Shown: in pieces, positions 1-6,593 of the stretch
How the letters are laid out: each line of letters starts with the position of its first letter
How positions within the stretch are numbered: position 1 is the stretch's first letter
From: Candidatus Hydrogenedentota bacterium
GTDB lineage: Bacteria > Hydrogenedentota > Hydrogenedentia > Hydrogenedentales > CAITNO01
NCBI GenBank assembly: GCA_029554925.1
Contig: JAKPUV010000414.1
Location: 1-6,593 of the forward strand
Length of the DNA: 6,593 nucleotides
Direction of reading: 5' to 3'
Position numbers and translations under genes: made by a program
Notes under the pieces: generated by a model
What the model saw: the letters and a program-made list of their open reading frames with translations, nothing else
The model's database searches: none
Told to the model about the DNA's origin: nothing

Positions 1-1
1 C

Positions 2-472
2 CAGCACCGGCGGCTCCTGGCGCAGGCGCCCCGGGCTCTGACCGTCGCCGACTGGGAAGGAAAGCCCTTCTCCTATGAGGAGGTCGTCCAGCCCGTCCTT
101 GACAGGCACTGCGTCTCCTGCCACAACCCCAGCCACCCGAAGGGCCTCGACTACACCGGGGTCCTCGACGCCGACAGAATCCCCGCGTCGTACCGAACGC
201 TCATCGAGAAGGGTCTCGTGCATTACGCCGACATGGGTTGGAACTCCGGCGGCTGCGAGAAGAAGGAGCCCCTCACCCTCGGCACGCTCAAGAGCCGCCT
301 GTGGGAGAAGCTCAACGCGGGCCACCAGAAAATCCAGCTCACCCCCGATGAGACCCTGAGAATCAAGACCTGGATAGACCTCAACTGCCCCCTCTGGCCC
401 GACTACAAGAACCGCCTCGAACGCCCCGGCGAAGCCGAGCGTCTCGCAATGAGCGGAACCGGGGACAAATAG
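2..472 (+). CDS. HzsA-related / planctomycete-type cytochrome c protein, C-terminal part (5' end outside window)
   Basis: The frame is open from the window edge to a TAG at 470-472 and gives the last 156 residues of a longer protein. A single haem-attachment motif CVSCH lies at visible residues 37-41, inside VLDRHCVSCHNP, preceded by FSYEEVVQPV. This 'FSYEEVVQPVLDRHC..CH' opening, followed about 80 residues later by LTPDETLRIKTWIDLNCPLWPDY, is the pattern I know from the C-terminal cytochrome domain of proteins annotated as HzsA-related or as planctomycete cytochrome c (PSCyt1-like). Such proteins are usually large, exported and multi-domain, and the haem would be attached in the periplasm. 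Two further cysteines (visible residues 85 and 129) are not in CxxCH motifs. HzsA itself belongs to hydrazine synthase of anammox bacteria, but relatives are widespread in non-anammox bacteria, so no hydrazine chemistry should be inferred. The electron partner and substrate are unknown. No other gene of its operon is visible. Confidence 0.75.
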   Translation, partial: QHRRLLAQAPRALTVADWEGKPFSYEEVVQPVLDRHCVSCHNPSHPKGLDYTGVLDADRIPASYRTLIEKGLVHYADMGWNSGGCEKKEPLTLGTLKSRLWEKLNAGHQKIQLTPDETLRIKTWIDLNCPLWPDYKNRLERPGEAERLAMSGTGDK

Positions 473-521
473 CCCGGGCAGGCACGCAGGAGGGAACGCA
501 TCCATAGCCCCCGTCGAGCGT

Positions 522-543
522 TTTCTGAATCTCAAATTTGAGA
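522..543. repeat. AT-rich palindrome R1 (left boundary)
   Basis: TCTCAAATTTGAGA at 530-543 is a perfect 14-base palindrome in GC-rich surroundings, preceded by TTTCTGAA at 522-529. It shares TCAAATTTGAGA with the right patch (1470-1481) in direct orientation and AATCTCAAATTTGA in inverted orientation. It could be an element end, a protein-binding site or a recombination site. Confidence 0.7.
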
Positions 544-731
544 CTGTCGGCCTGCGGGCCATCCTGCTGCCGTGCGAGGCTTGGGGTTCAGGGAAAGGCG
601 CCGGCGGCGCTCGGGGAACACGGATGGGCCAGCGGCTGGAAATGCACCCGGGCGCGCAGGGGAACGTGTGTCCCTCACCCCTGCCGAAGCCTTCTTTCAG
701 GCCCATGTTGCGTCTCGGGTTTGAATCCGCC

Positions 732-762
732 ATTTCAAATTTGAAATTTCAGATTTGAAATC
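732..762. repeat. AT-rich double palindrome R2 (upstream of the four-helix-bundle gene)
   Basis: ATTTCAAATTTGAAAT at 732-747 is a perfect 16-base palindrome. It overlaps by two bases a second copy at 746-761 that differs only by G for A at position 752. The second copy ends in GATTTGAAATC (752-762), which is exactly the reverse complement of GATTTCAAATC at 1480-1490 on the far side of the gene. The double structure fits two element ends lying side by side, or a two-site operator about 110 bp upstream of the start codon. Confidence 0.7.
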
Positions 763-769
763 GGGGGCA

Positions 770-813
770 TGCGGGGATATCCTGCTGTTGCGGATGCGTT
801 TGGGGGTGTCGGG
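770..813. repeat. Second copy of a GC-rich module also present at 553-593
   Basis: TGCGGG starts 9 bases after the R2 palindrome and is followed by ATCCTGCTG at 779-787. After R1 the same two blocks occur at 553-558 and 561-569, in the same order and at nearly the same distance. Similarity then continues more weakly through a G/T-rich stretch to about 593 and 813. By eye roughly two thirds of positions match, with small gaps. The copy at 770-813 is in the leader of the four-helix-bundle gene; the other copy has no gene behind it. Confidence 0.5.
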
Positions 814-855
814 CGCGGCGCGGTTTCCGTCCAAGCGTTCTCCTCGCGAATGGTT

Positions 856-862
856 GGGAGGG
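856..862 (+). promoter_or_regulatory. Ribosome-binding site of the four-helix-bundle gene
   Basis: GGGAGGG lies 7 bases before the ATG at 870, a good Shine-Dalgarno match and spacing. It supports this ATG as the start. Confidence 0.7.
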
Positions 863-869
863 TATAACG

Positions 870-1382
870 ATGAAATACGCGCGTTTCGAGGATCTTCCTG
901 TCTGGAAGAGCGCGCTGGAACTGGCCCGACGCGTGTATGCGCTCACGCGGGACCGGTTCTTCTCCCAGCCCGGCGACTTGCGCGACCAGATCCGCCGCGC
1001 CGCCCTTTCGGTCTCCAACAACATCGCCGAGGGGTTTGAACGGGGAAGCACCTCCGAACTGCTGGCTTTCCTGTACATCGCGCGCGGCTCGGCTGGGGAG
1101 GTGCGCTCGATGCTCCGCTTTGTGGAGGGGGCGTCCGCCGCCGCGCATCTTCAGGAGGAGATAACTTCACTGATCGCGCTCGCCGAGGGATGCTCCCGCC
1201 AGATCCGCGGATGGGCGGACAGCCTCCAGAACAGCGAGATCAAGGGGCAGCGCCATCTGAACGACCGGGCGCGGCGCGTGTTTGAGGGGCGCCGGGACGC
1301 GGATGCCTTCAGGCGGGACCTGGCGCGGATGCTGCATGAAGCGCACCCGGACATCTACCCCGATCCCGACGCGAAGAAGTGA
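870..1382 (+). CDS. Four-helix-bundle protein (23S rRNA intervening-sequence protein family) with C-terminal extension
   Basis: The product is 170 residues. It opens with FEDLPVWKSALELARRVY (residues 6-23) and continues with DQIRRAALSVSNNIAEGF (residues 39-56) and a helix around SELLAFLYIARGSAGEVRSML (residues 62-82). These are hallmarks of the S23/IVP four-helix-bundle family, first noted inside intervening sequences of 23S rRNA genes and structurally related to Avd, the accessory protein of diversity-generating retroelements. Biochemical function is unknown for most members; nucleic-acid binding is suspected. The family core usually ends near residue 115-120. Here about 50 further residues follow (from SLQNSEIKGQRHLNDRARR), with 12 Arg/Lys in the last 50 positions and no signal peptide or membrane segment. 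The gene stands alone, with a good ribosome-binding site, flanked by AT-rich palindromes (732-762 and 1459-1490). No rRNA sequence and no reverse transcriptase is nearby, so it is neither an rRNA intervening sequence nor a visible retroelement here. Confidence 0.9.
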   Translation: MKYARFEDLPVWKSALELARRVYALTRDRFFSQPGDLRDQIRRAALSVSNNIAEGFERGSTSELLAFLYIARGSAGEVRSMLRFVEGASAAAHLQEEITSLIALAEGCSRQIRGWADSLQNSEIKGQRHLNDRARRVFEGRRDADAFRRDLARMLHEAHPDIYPDPDAKK

Positions 1383-1458
1383 CTGTCGCCGACGCGGAAA
1401 GGGGGCCGGTATCACACGCCGGAATACCACACGCGGCCGCCGGAAGGCGCTTGGCCGG

Positions 1459-1490
1459 GATTTTAGATTTCAAATTTGAGATTTCAAATC
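1459..1490. repeat. AT-rich palindromic patch R3 (right boundary, downstream of the four-helix-bundle gene)
   Basis: The patch starts GATTTTAGATTTCAAATTTG and ends GATTTCAAATC (1480-1490). It shares ATTTCAAATTTGA with R2 in direct orientation (1467-1479 versus 732-744) and GATTTCAAATC with the inner end of R2 in inverted orientation. It also carries the 14-base inverted match to R1 (1470-1483). It begins 76 bases after the stop codon of the four-helix-bundle gene. It could also act as a transcript-end structure, although it is not a GC hairpin followed by a T run. Confidence 0.7.
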
Positions 1491-1550
1491 ACAGAAAGAA
1501 CGGGTGAGGCGGGGCGTCCGTGCGGAAATCTGTCACCGCGGGAGGGGCAT

Positions 1551-1572
1551 GGCGGCGGTCGGAACCGCCGCC
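1551..1572. terminator. Strong GC hairpin between convergent genes
   Basis: GGCGGCGGT (1551-1559) and ACCGCCGCC (1564-1572) form a perfect 9-bp stem with a 4-base loop. It lies between the four-helix-bundle gene (plus, ends 1382) and the glycoside-hydrolase-like gene (minus, ends 1633), where a bidirectional terminator is expected. Neither strand has a T run after the stem, so it is not a canonical intrinsic terminator. It may act with a termination factor or protect the 3' end of the minus-strand transcript. It sits between two near-identical 18-base copies (1509-1526 and 1612-1629). Confidence 0.4.
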
Positions 1573-1632
1573 GAAACTAGCCTCATCGGCGGGGGATGAA
1601 CCGCCTCGGAAGCGGGGCGTCCGGGCGGACGG

Positions 1633-3291
1633 CTATTCCGACAGTCTCCGGAGCAGGTCGCGGCGGGCGGCGCGGAAGGCCGGGATGCCGGTGTCGTAGC
1701 TGTCGAAGTCCTTGACGAGGCGCGCGGCGATCTCCCGGGCGGCGGCGGGGTCCTTCTCCGCGAGCTGGGCGAGGAGCTCGTAGTCGGCGACGCCGTCGCG
1801 CATGGCCTCGTGGCGCAGGGAGTCGAGCGGGCCGTTCTTGCCGGGATAGACGATCCACGGGTCGCCCGCGGGCAGGTAGGGCGGGCCGCCGTGGGGGCGG
1901 GTGGTGTGGGTGACGGGGTCGTCCTTGGTCCAGTGGTTGTATCCCCAGTGCAGGTAGCCGGTGATGCCGTAGCGGAAGTTGATCCAGTGGAGGAGCCGGG
2001 TCTTGACGAGGGGCTGCTCAATGAAGCGGTTGGCGTACTCGCCCTGGGGGAAGACGCAGGTGTAGAACCACACCTCCTCGCCCGCCTTCTGGCGCTCCTG
2101 GTAATGCGCGAAGTCGTCCTTGAGGTAATTGAGCTGGGGCACCCAGACGTCCATCGCGCCGACCAGGTCCTTCTCGTGGCAGGCCTCCACGATCTTCAGC
2201 TCCGGGGCGTGTTTGCGCAGGAGCGCGGCGAGGGCGCGGTAGGATTCCTTGTTGGTCTGCGTGGGCTCGTCGGCCAGATGCTGGAGATAAATGTCCAGCC
2301 AGCCGTTCTCCCGCAGGTGCGCCACAAGTTTCGGCAGGAACCAGGCATGGAACACCTCCGCCTCCGGCGAGTCGGGGGCGGCGTGCTCACCCACCACCTT
2401 GCCCTCGCGCACGACGCGGATGCTGGCGCCGAAATCGGAGTCCCAGCCGCCGGTGCGTCCGCCGAGGTGCCCGCCCTCGATGCGGCCGATGACGCCCTCC
2501 TCCTGGAAGATGCGGACCCAGCGGTCGAAGCGGCTGAAGTCCACGGTCAGCCCGCCGTCGGCACCCACGCCGAATTCGGCCAGGCTCAGCGGGGAGATGA
2601 GCGCGACGTTCTGGCGGTGCTCCGCCATGTTCCGCGCGAAGCGGCGCAGGAGGGCGTAGTACTCCTCCGACTCCGGCTCCGGCGAAATCTCCATGTGGTT
2701 CCAGTTCATGGAGAACCAGTTGGTCATCCACAGGCGCGACGGCCCGGCGGCGGCGGCGAAGACCTCCAGCTCGAGCGGCACGGCGGCGTTGAACCCGCCG
2801 GCGGGCGTCATGGCGGACACGCGCGCCATGCCCCGGTAGAGCCCGGGGGCGGCGTCCATCGGCACGTCCACGGTGATCCAGACGGGCCGCGCCTGCCCCG
2901 GCCCCAGGTCCATCGTGTCCGTGTCCATCAGCACATCGGGATAGTCCGCCGGCGGCTTGCGCAACTGGTCATTGGAGGGTTTCTGCGAGGGCCGGTCCAC
3001 GTAGACGTAGCCGACCACGCGCGGCGCGCGCGCCGTGAGGGCCGCGCCGGAGGGGGCGGTCAGCGGATCCACAGCCACGCGCACCCCGGTGAGAGGGTGT
3101 TCGGTGCGCACGACCACCTGGAAGGTGGCCTGCTCGCCCCGGGCGGCCTCCAGGGGCGGCACGGGTTCGGCGCCGGGCCGCGCGTCGGCGAAGACCTTTT
3201 CCAGGGGGTCAACGAGCCAGACCGCGACGGGGTCGGCGGCGGCGGAGACGGCGCACAGCGCAACAACGCACAGACACAGGAACGGTTTCAT
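1633..3291 (-). CDS. Secreted DUF4091 / GH123-like glycoside hydrolase family protein
   Basis: The product is 552 residues from the ATG at 3291. That start has a GAGGGAGAG ribosome-binding site (3298-3306) and begins directly with a signal peptide: MKPF, a hydrophobic stretch, and probable cleavage after VSAAA (near residue 19). No lipobox is present, so export by the general pathway is likely. Residues 20-180 form a beta-rich N-terminal region (VWLVDPLEKVFADA, VVGYVYVDRP). Residues about 185-500 match the DUF4091/GH123 catalytic fold: MTNWFSMNWNH (189-199), IYLQHLADEP (334-343), WFYTCVFPQGEYANRFIE (408-425), YGITGYLHWGYNHW (441-454) and YPGKNGPLDSLRHEAMRDG (482-500). In characterised GH123 beta-N-acetylgalactosaminidases an Asp-Glu pair acts by substrate-assisted catalysis; D341-E342 in HLADEP is the likely equivalent. 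DUF4091 proteins are diverse, so the sugar substrate is unknown. A longer start at 3354 would bury the signal peptide behind 21 residues. The gene follows sdhB by 81 bp in the same direction and has no glycan-use neighbours in view. Confidence 0.85.
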   Translation of the reverse strand: MKPFLCLCVVALCAVSAAADPVAVWLVDPLEKVFADARPGAEPVPPLEAARGEQATFQVVVRTEHPLTGVRVAVDPLTAPSGAALTARAPRVVGYVYVDRPSQKPSNDQLRKPPADYPDVLMDTDTMDLGPGQARPVWITVDVPMDAAPGLYRGMARVSAMTPAGGFNAAVPLELEVFAAAAGPSRLWMTNWFSMNWNHMEISPEPESEEYYALLRRFARNMAEHRQNVALISPLSLAEFGVGADGGLTVDFSRFDRWVRIFQEEGVIGRIEGGHLGGRTGGWDSDFGASIRVVREGKVVGEHAAPDSPEAEVFHAWFLPKLVAHLRENGWLDIYLQHLADEPTQTNKESYRALAALLRKHAPELKIVEACHEKDLVGAMDVWVPQLNYLKDDFAHYQERQKAGEEVWFYTCVFPQGEYANRFIEQPLVKTRLLHWINFRYGITGYLHWGYNHWTKDDPVTHTTRPHGGPPYLPAGDPWIVYPGKNGPLDSLRHEAMRDGVADYELLAQLAEKDPAAAREIAARLVKDFDSYDTGIPAFRAARRDLLRRLSE

Positions 3292-3372
3292 GACAGGCTC
3301 TCCCTCGGTTCGCGGCGACCGCCGCGCCGGGGCCCATGATACCCGCCGTTCCATGAAAAAAGCGAACGGGGA
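3292..3372 (-). other. sdhB / GH123-like intergenic region with two weak hairpins
   Basis: Reading the minus strand after the sdhB stop, CCGTTC (3369-3364) can pair with GAACGG (3351-3346) around a 12-base loop that contains six T. Closer to the next gene, CGCGGC (3326-3321) and GCCGCG (3316-3311) form a GC stem with a 4-base loop, which would lie in the leader about 20 bases before the start codon. Neither is a textbook terminator, so read-through from sdhB into the next gene is possible. No convincing promoter is seen. Confidence 0.35.
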
Positions 3373-4133
3373 TCAGTCCAGTCCGGCGAGGGCGCGCAGG
3401 TATTCGCGGTTCATGAGGGTGATGTTCTCGACCTTGACCTCCTTGGGGCAGGCGGCCTGGCACTCGTAGTGTTTCGAGCAACTCCCGAAGCCCTCGGCGT
3501 CCATCTGGCGCACCATGGCGACGACGCGGCGGTTGCGCTCGGGGTGGCCCTGGGGCAGTTTGCAGAGCTGGGTGATCTTCGCGGCGGTGAAGAGGCTGGC
3601 GGAGGCGTTGGGGCAGGCGGCGACGCAGGCGCCGCAGCCGATGCAGGCGGCGGCGTCCATGGCGCGCTCCGCGTCGTCCTTCTTCACGGGGACGGCGTGG
3701 GCGTCGGGCGCGGCGCCGGTGCGCACGGAAATGTAGCCGCCCGCCTGGATGATGCGGTCGAGGGCGCCCCGGTCCACCACGAGGTCCTTGATGACCGGGA
3801 AGGCCCGCGCGCGGAAGGGCTCTATGATGATGGTGTCGCCGTCGCTGAACTTGCGCATGTGGAGCTGGCACAGCGTGGTGGCGGCCTGGGGGCCGTGGGC
3901 CTGGCCGTTGACCACGGCGCCGCAGGAGCCGCAGATGCCCTCGCGGCAGTCGTGGTCAAAGGCGACGGGCTCCTCGCCGCGCGCCTCGAGGCCCGCGTTC
4001 ACAATGTCCAGCATCTCCAGGAAGGAGATGTCCGTGGAGACGTCCTTCGCCGGGATGGTCTGAAACTGTCCGGGCGCGTCCGCCGAGGGCTGCCGCCACA
4101 CTTTCAAGGTCAGGGAGATGGTTTTGCCGTCCA

Positions 4134-4134
<1 letters not shown>
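3373..4134 (-). CDS. sdhB: Succinate dehydrogenase/fumarate reductase iron-sulfur subunit
   Basis: The product is 253 residues, normal for this subfamily (about 250). It passes electrons from the flavoprotein to the membrane cytochrome through three clusters. The [2Fe-2S] ligands are C63, C68, C71 (CREGICGSC) and C89. The ferredoxin motif [12 protein letters not shown] supplies C164, C167 and C170, and C229 completes the [4Fe-4S] site. C174, C219 and C225 hold the [3Fe-4S] cluster; spacing of the last Cys group (6 and 4 residues) matches E. coli SdhB. Phrases such as [35 protein letters not shown] and [13 protein letters not shown] are typical of the Bacteroidota/Actinobacteria-type subunit paired with b558 cytochromes. 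The ATG shares one base with the sdhA stop (TAATG), and a GAGGAG ribosome-binding site (4144-4149) lies 9 bases upstream inside the end of sdhA, indicating translational coupling. Whether the complex works as succinate dehydrogenase or fumarate reductase cannot be told from sequence, so frdB is an equal name. Confidence 0.95.
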
Positions 4135-6041
<1,907 letters not shown>

Positions 6042-6050
6042 GTCTGTGGG

Positions 6051-6055
6051 CTCCT
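6051..6055 (-). promoter_or_regulatory. Ribosome-binding site of sdhA
   Basis: The minus strand reads AGGAG nine bases before the ATG at 6041, in the 31-bp gap after sdhC. It decides the sdhA start in favour of MLNSKIPGG over later methionines. Confidence 0.6.
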
Positions 6056-6072
6056 ATGGACGACGGGGCGGG

Positions 6073-6591
6073 TCACCCCAGGAAATGCGCCTTGATGAGA
6101 ATGAACACGGGAATGGACGTGAAGGACAGGGCGACCAGAATCCCCAGCACGCGGGCGGCCCGGTCCACCAGCCGCGTCGCGCGGTCGCTGAGAATGCCCA
6201 GGGTCACCCAGAAGCTCGAGATGACGTGGGTGAAGTGGAGCCCCACGGCCCACACCGCCACGATGTACAGCAGCGACCGCACGGGGTTCGCAAACCCGTT
6301 GAAGACCACGCCGTACAGGTGAAGGCTCTCGCCGTTGACCACCGACCGGGGGCCCGTCTTGTCGGAGAGGGTGAAATCGCAGACGTGCAGCAGCACGAAG
6401 CAGGCGATCATGACGCCCGTGTAGATCATGGTGCGCGTGCCCACGGCGCGGCCCGCCGCCCTTGCGGACACCGCGTAGGCCGCGCCGCCGCGCGCCGCGC
6501 GGTTGCGCAGCTTCAGCCACACGGTCATGGAGATGTGCGCCGCCGCCGCCGCCAGCAGCCCGCCGCGCGCGAGCCACAGCAGCGGCCCCAG
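6073..6591 (-). CDS. sdhC: Succinate dehydrogenase/fumarate reductase cytochrome b subunit, b558 family (5' end outside window)
   Basis: 172 C-terminal residues are visible before the TGA at 6073. The frame remains open upstream of the internal Met at 6528, reading LGPLLWLARGGLLAAAAAHIS before MTVWLKLRNRAAR, so translation starts beyond the window edge. Four membrane segments can be seen, near visible residues 2-20, 55-73, 104-123 and 146-167; the family has five, so about 50 N-terminal residues with the first helix are missing. Histidines H19 (AHIS), H69 (VLLHVCDF) and H119 (VGLHFTHV) fit three of the four axial haem ligands known in Wolinella FrdC and B. subtilis SdhC; the fourth would be off-window. 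The motif GVVFNGFANPVRSLLYI is typical of the family. The protein anchors the SdhA-SdhB pair and passes electrons to or from quinone through two b haems. Gene order C-A-B fits this class, which needs no separate sdhD. Confidence 0.9.
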   Translation of the reverse strand: MGPLLWLARGGLLAAAAAHISMTVWLKLRNRAARGGAAYAVSARAAGRAVGTRTMIYTGVMIACFVLLHVCDFTLSDKTGPRSVVNGESLHLYGVVFNGFANPVRSLLYIVAVWAVGLHFTHVISSFWVTLGILSDRATRLVDRAARVLGILVALSFTSIPVFILIKAHFLG

Positions 6592-6593
6592 CG

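Larger units (their letters stand above)
473..869. other. 397-bp intergenic region with two AT-rich palindromic patches and a duplicated motif
   Basis: No credible coding sequence is seen here; the short open frames have no family signature. The region is GC-rich except for two AT-rich patches, at 528-543 and 732-762. The sequence just after each patch is similar: TGCGGG then ATCCTGCTG at 553-569, and again at 770-787, followed in both by a T/G-rich stretch. This indicates an old duplication. No clear sigma-70 promoter is visible. The only clear translation signal is the GGGAGGG ribosome-binding site (856-862) for the following gene. Confidence 0.6.
522..1497. mobile_element. Candidate small element carrying a four-helix-bundle gene, bounded by inverted AT-rich repeats
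   Basis: The two outer boundaries are inverted copies. AATCTCAAATTTGA at 528-541 matches the reverse complement of 1470-1483 over all 14 bases. Outside each, TTTCTG at 522-527 matches the reverse complement of CAGAAA at 1492-1497. The right end carries 8 extra bases between the two blocks. The only gene inside is the four-helix-bundle gene at 870-1382. A third patch (732-762) lies inside and looks like two abutting ends. No transposase, integrase or reverse transcriptase is encoded, so any movement would need a factor supplied elsewhere, or the structure is a relic. No target-site duplication is evident by eye. The core repeats are themselves near-palindromes, so inverted matching is partly automatic; the TTTCTG match and the duplicated module are the independent support. 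Confidence 0.4.

Noticed and set aside
710..731. A tRNA T-arm-like string (GGGTTTGAATCC), possibly a tRNA remnant used as an attachment site
   Set aside because: The flanking bases do not form a 5-bp T stem, there is no acceptor stem or CCA, and no other tRNA arms are found upstream.
863..868. TATAAC as a -10 promoter element of the four-helix-bundle gene
   Set aside because: It lies between the ribosome-binding site and the ATG, so it cannot be the promoter of a leadered transcript. No matching -35 element is seen.
735..1148. Minus-strand open frame of 137 codons overlapping the four-helix-bundle gene
   Set aside because: It has no family signature and lies antisense to a well-recognised gene, running into the AT-rich repeat; it is a shadow frame.
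870..1382. A diversity-generating retroelement, because the protein is related to Avd
   Set aside because: There is no reverse transcriptase and no template/variable repeat pair in the window. The protein fits the stand-alone S23/IVP type better.
530..1490. A CRISPR array, because of three similar repeats
   Set aside because: The three patches are unequally spaced (roughly 200 and 730 bp), differ from each other, and have no uniform spacers.
1810..3339. A 509-codon open frame on the plus strand, antisense to the GH123-like gene
   Set aside because: Same cause: high GC at third codon positions suppresses antisense stops. The product is repetitive Gly/Val/Arg/His-rich sequence with no recognisable domain.
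3289..3354. A longer start for the GH123-like gene at 3354
   Set aside because: It would put 21 residues before a clear signal peptide, and the ATG at 3291 has a good ribosome-binding site at the right distance.

Overview
The window is 6.6 kb of GC-rich bacterial chromosome. It holds the end of one gene, one small stand-alone gene inside an AT-rich repeat setting, one secreted glycoside-hydrolase-like gene, and most of a three-gene respiratory operon. The gene mix suggests an uncultured-type environmental bacterium of the Planctomycetota/Verrucomicrobiota/Lentisphaerota/Hydrogenedentota sort: an HzsA-related cytochrome with a CxxCH motif, a DUF4091/GH123-like secreted protein, a stand-alone four-helix-bundle (23S rRNA intervening-sequence type) protein, and a Bacteroidota-like b558-type succinate dehydrogenase/fumarate reductase. 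This placement is inference from family composition only; no marker gene is present.

Left part (1-1632, plus strand). The window opens inside the C-terminal part of a c-type cytochrome-like protein, which ends at 472. A 397-bp gap follows, then a gene for a 170-residue four-helix-bundle protein (870-1382), then 250 bp without genes. Three AT-rich palindromic patches stand out in this otherwise GC-rich stretch (about 522-543, 732-762 and 1459-1490). The outermost patches are inverted copies of one another (14-bp perfect match plus an outer 6-bp match). The middle patch is two overlapping palindromes, and the sequence after its second palindrome resembles the sequence after the left patch. I read 522-1497 as a candidate small mobile or formerly mobile element carrying the four-helix-bundle gene, possibly as two abutting copies, one of them without a gene. 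It encodes no recognisable transposase or recombinase.

Middle (1633-3291, minus strand). One gene encodes a 552-residue protein with a signal peptide and a DUF4091/GH123-like catalytic region containing an Asp-Glu pair. It converges on the left-hand genes; a strong GC hairpin (1551-1572) lies between them.

Right part (3373-6593, minus strand). The operon is sdhC-sdhA-sdhB: a b558-family membrane cytochrome (5' end outside the window), a flavoprotein with the covalent-FAD histidine, and an iron-sulfur subunit with all 11 cluster cysteines. sdhA and sdhB share one base in TAATG, and sdhC and sdhA are 31 bp apart, so all three are probably co-transcribed and form one membrane complex linking succinate/fumarate to the quinone pool. 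The GH123-like gene lies 81 bp downstream in the same direction; no functional link is evident.
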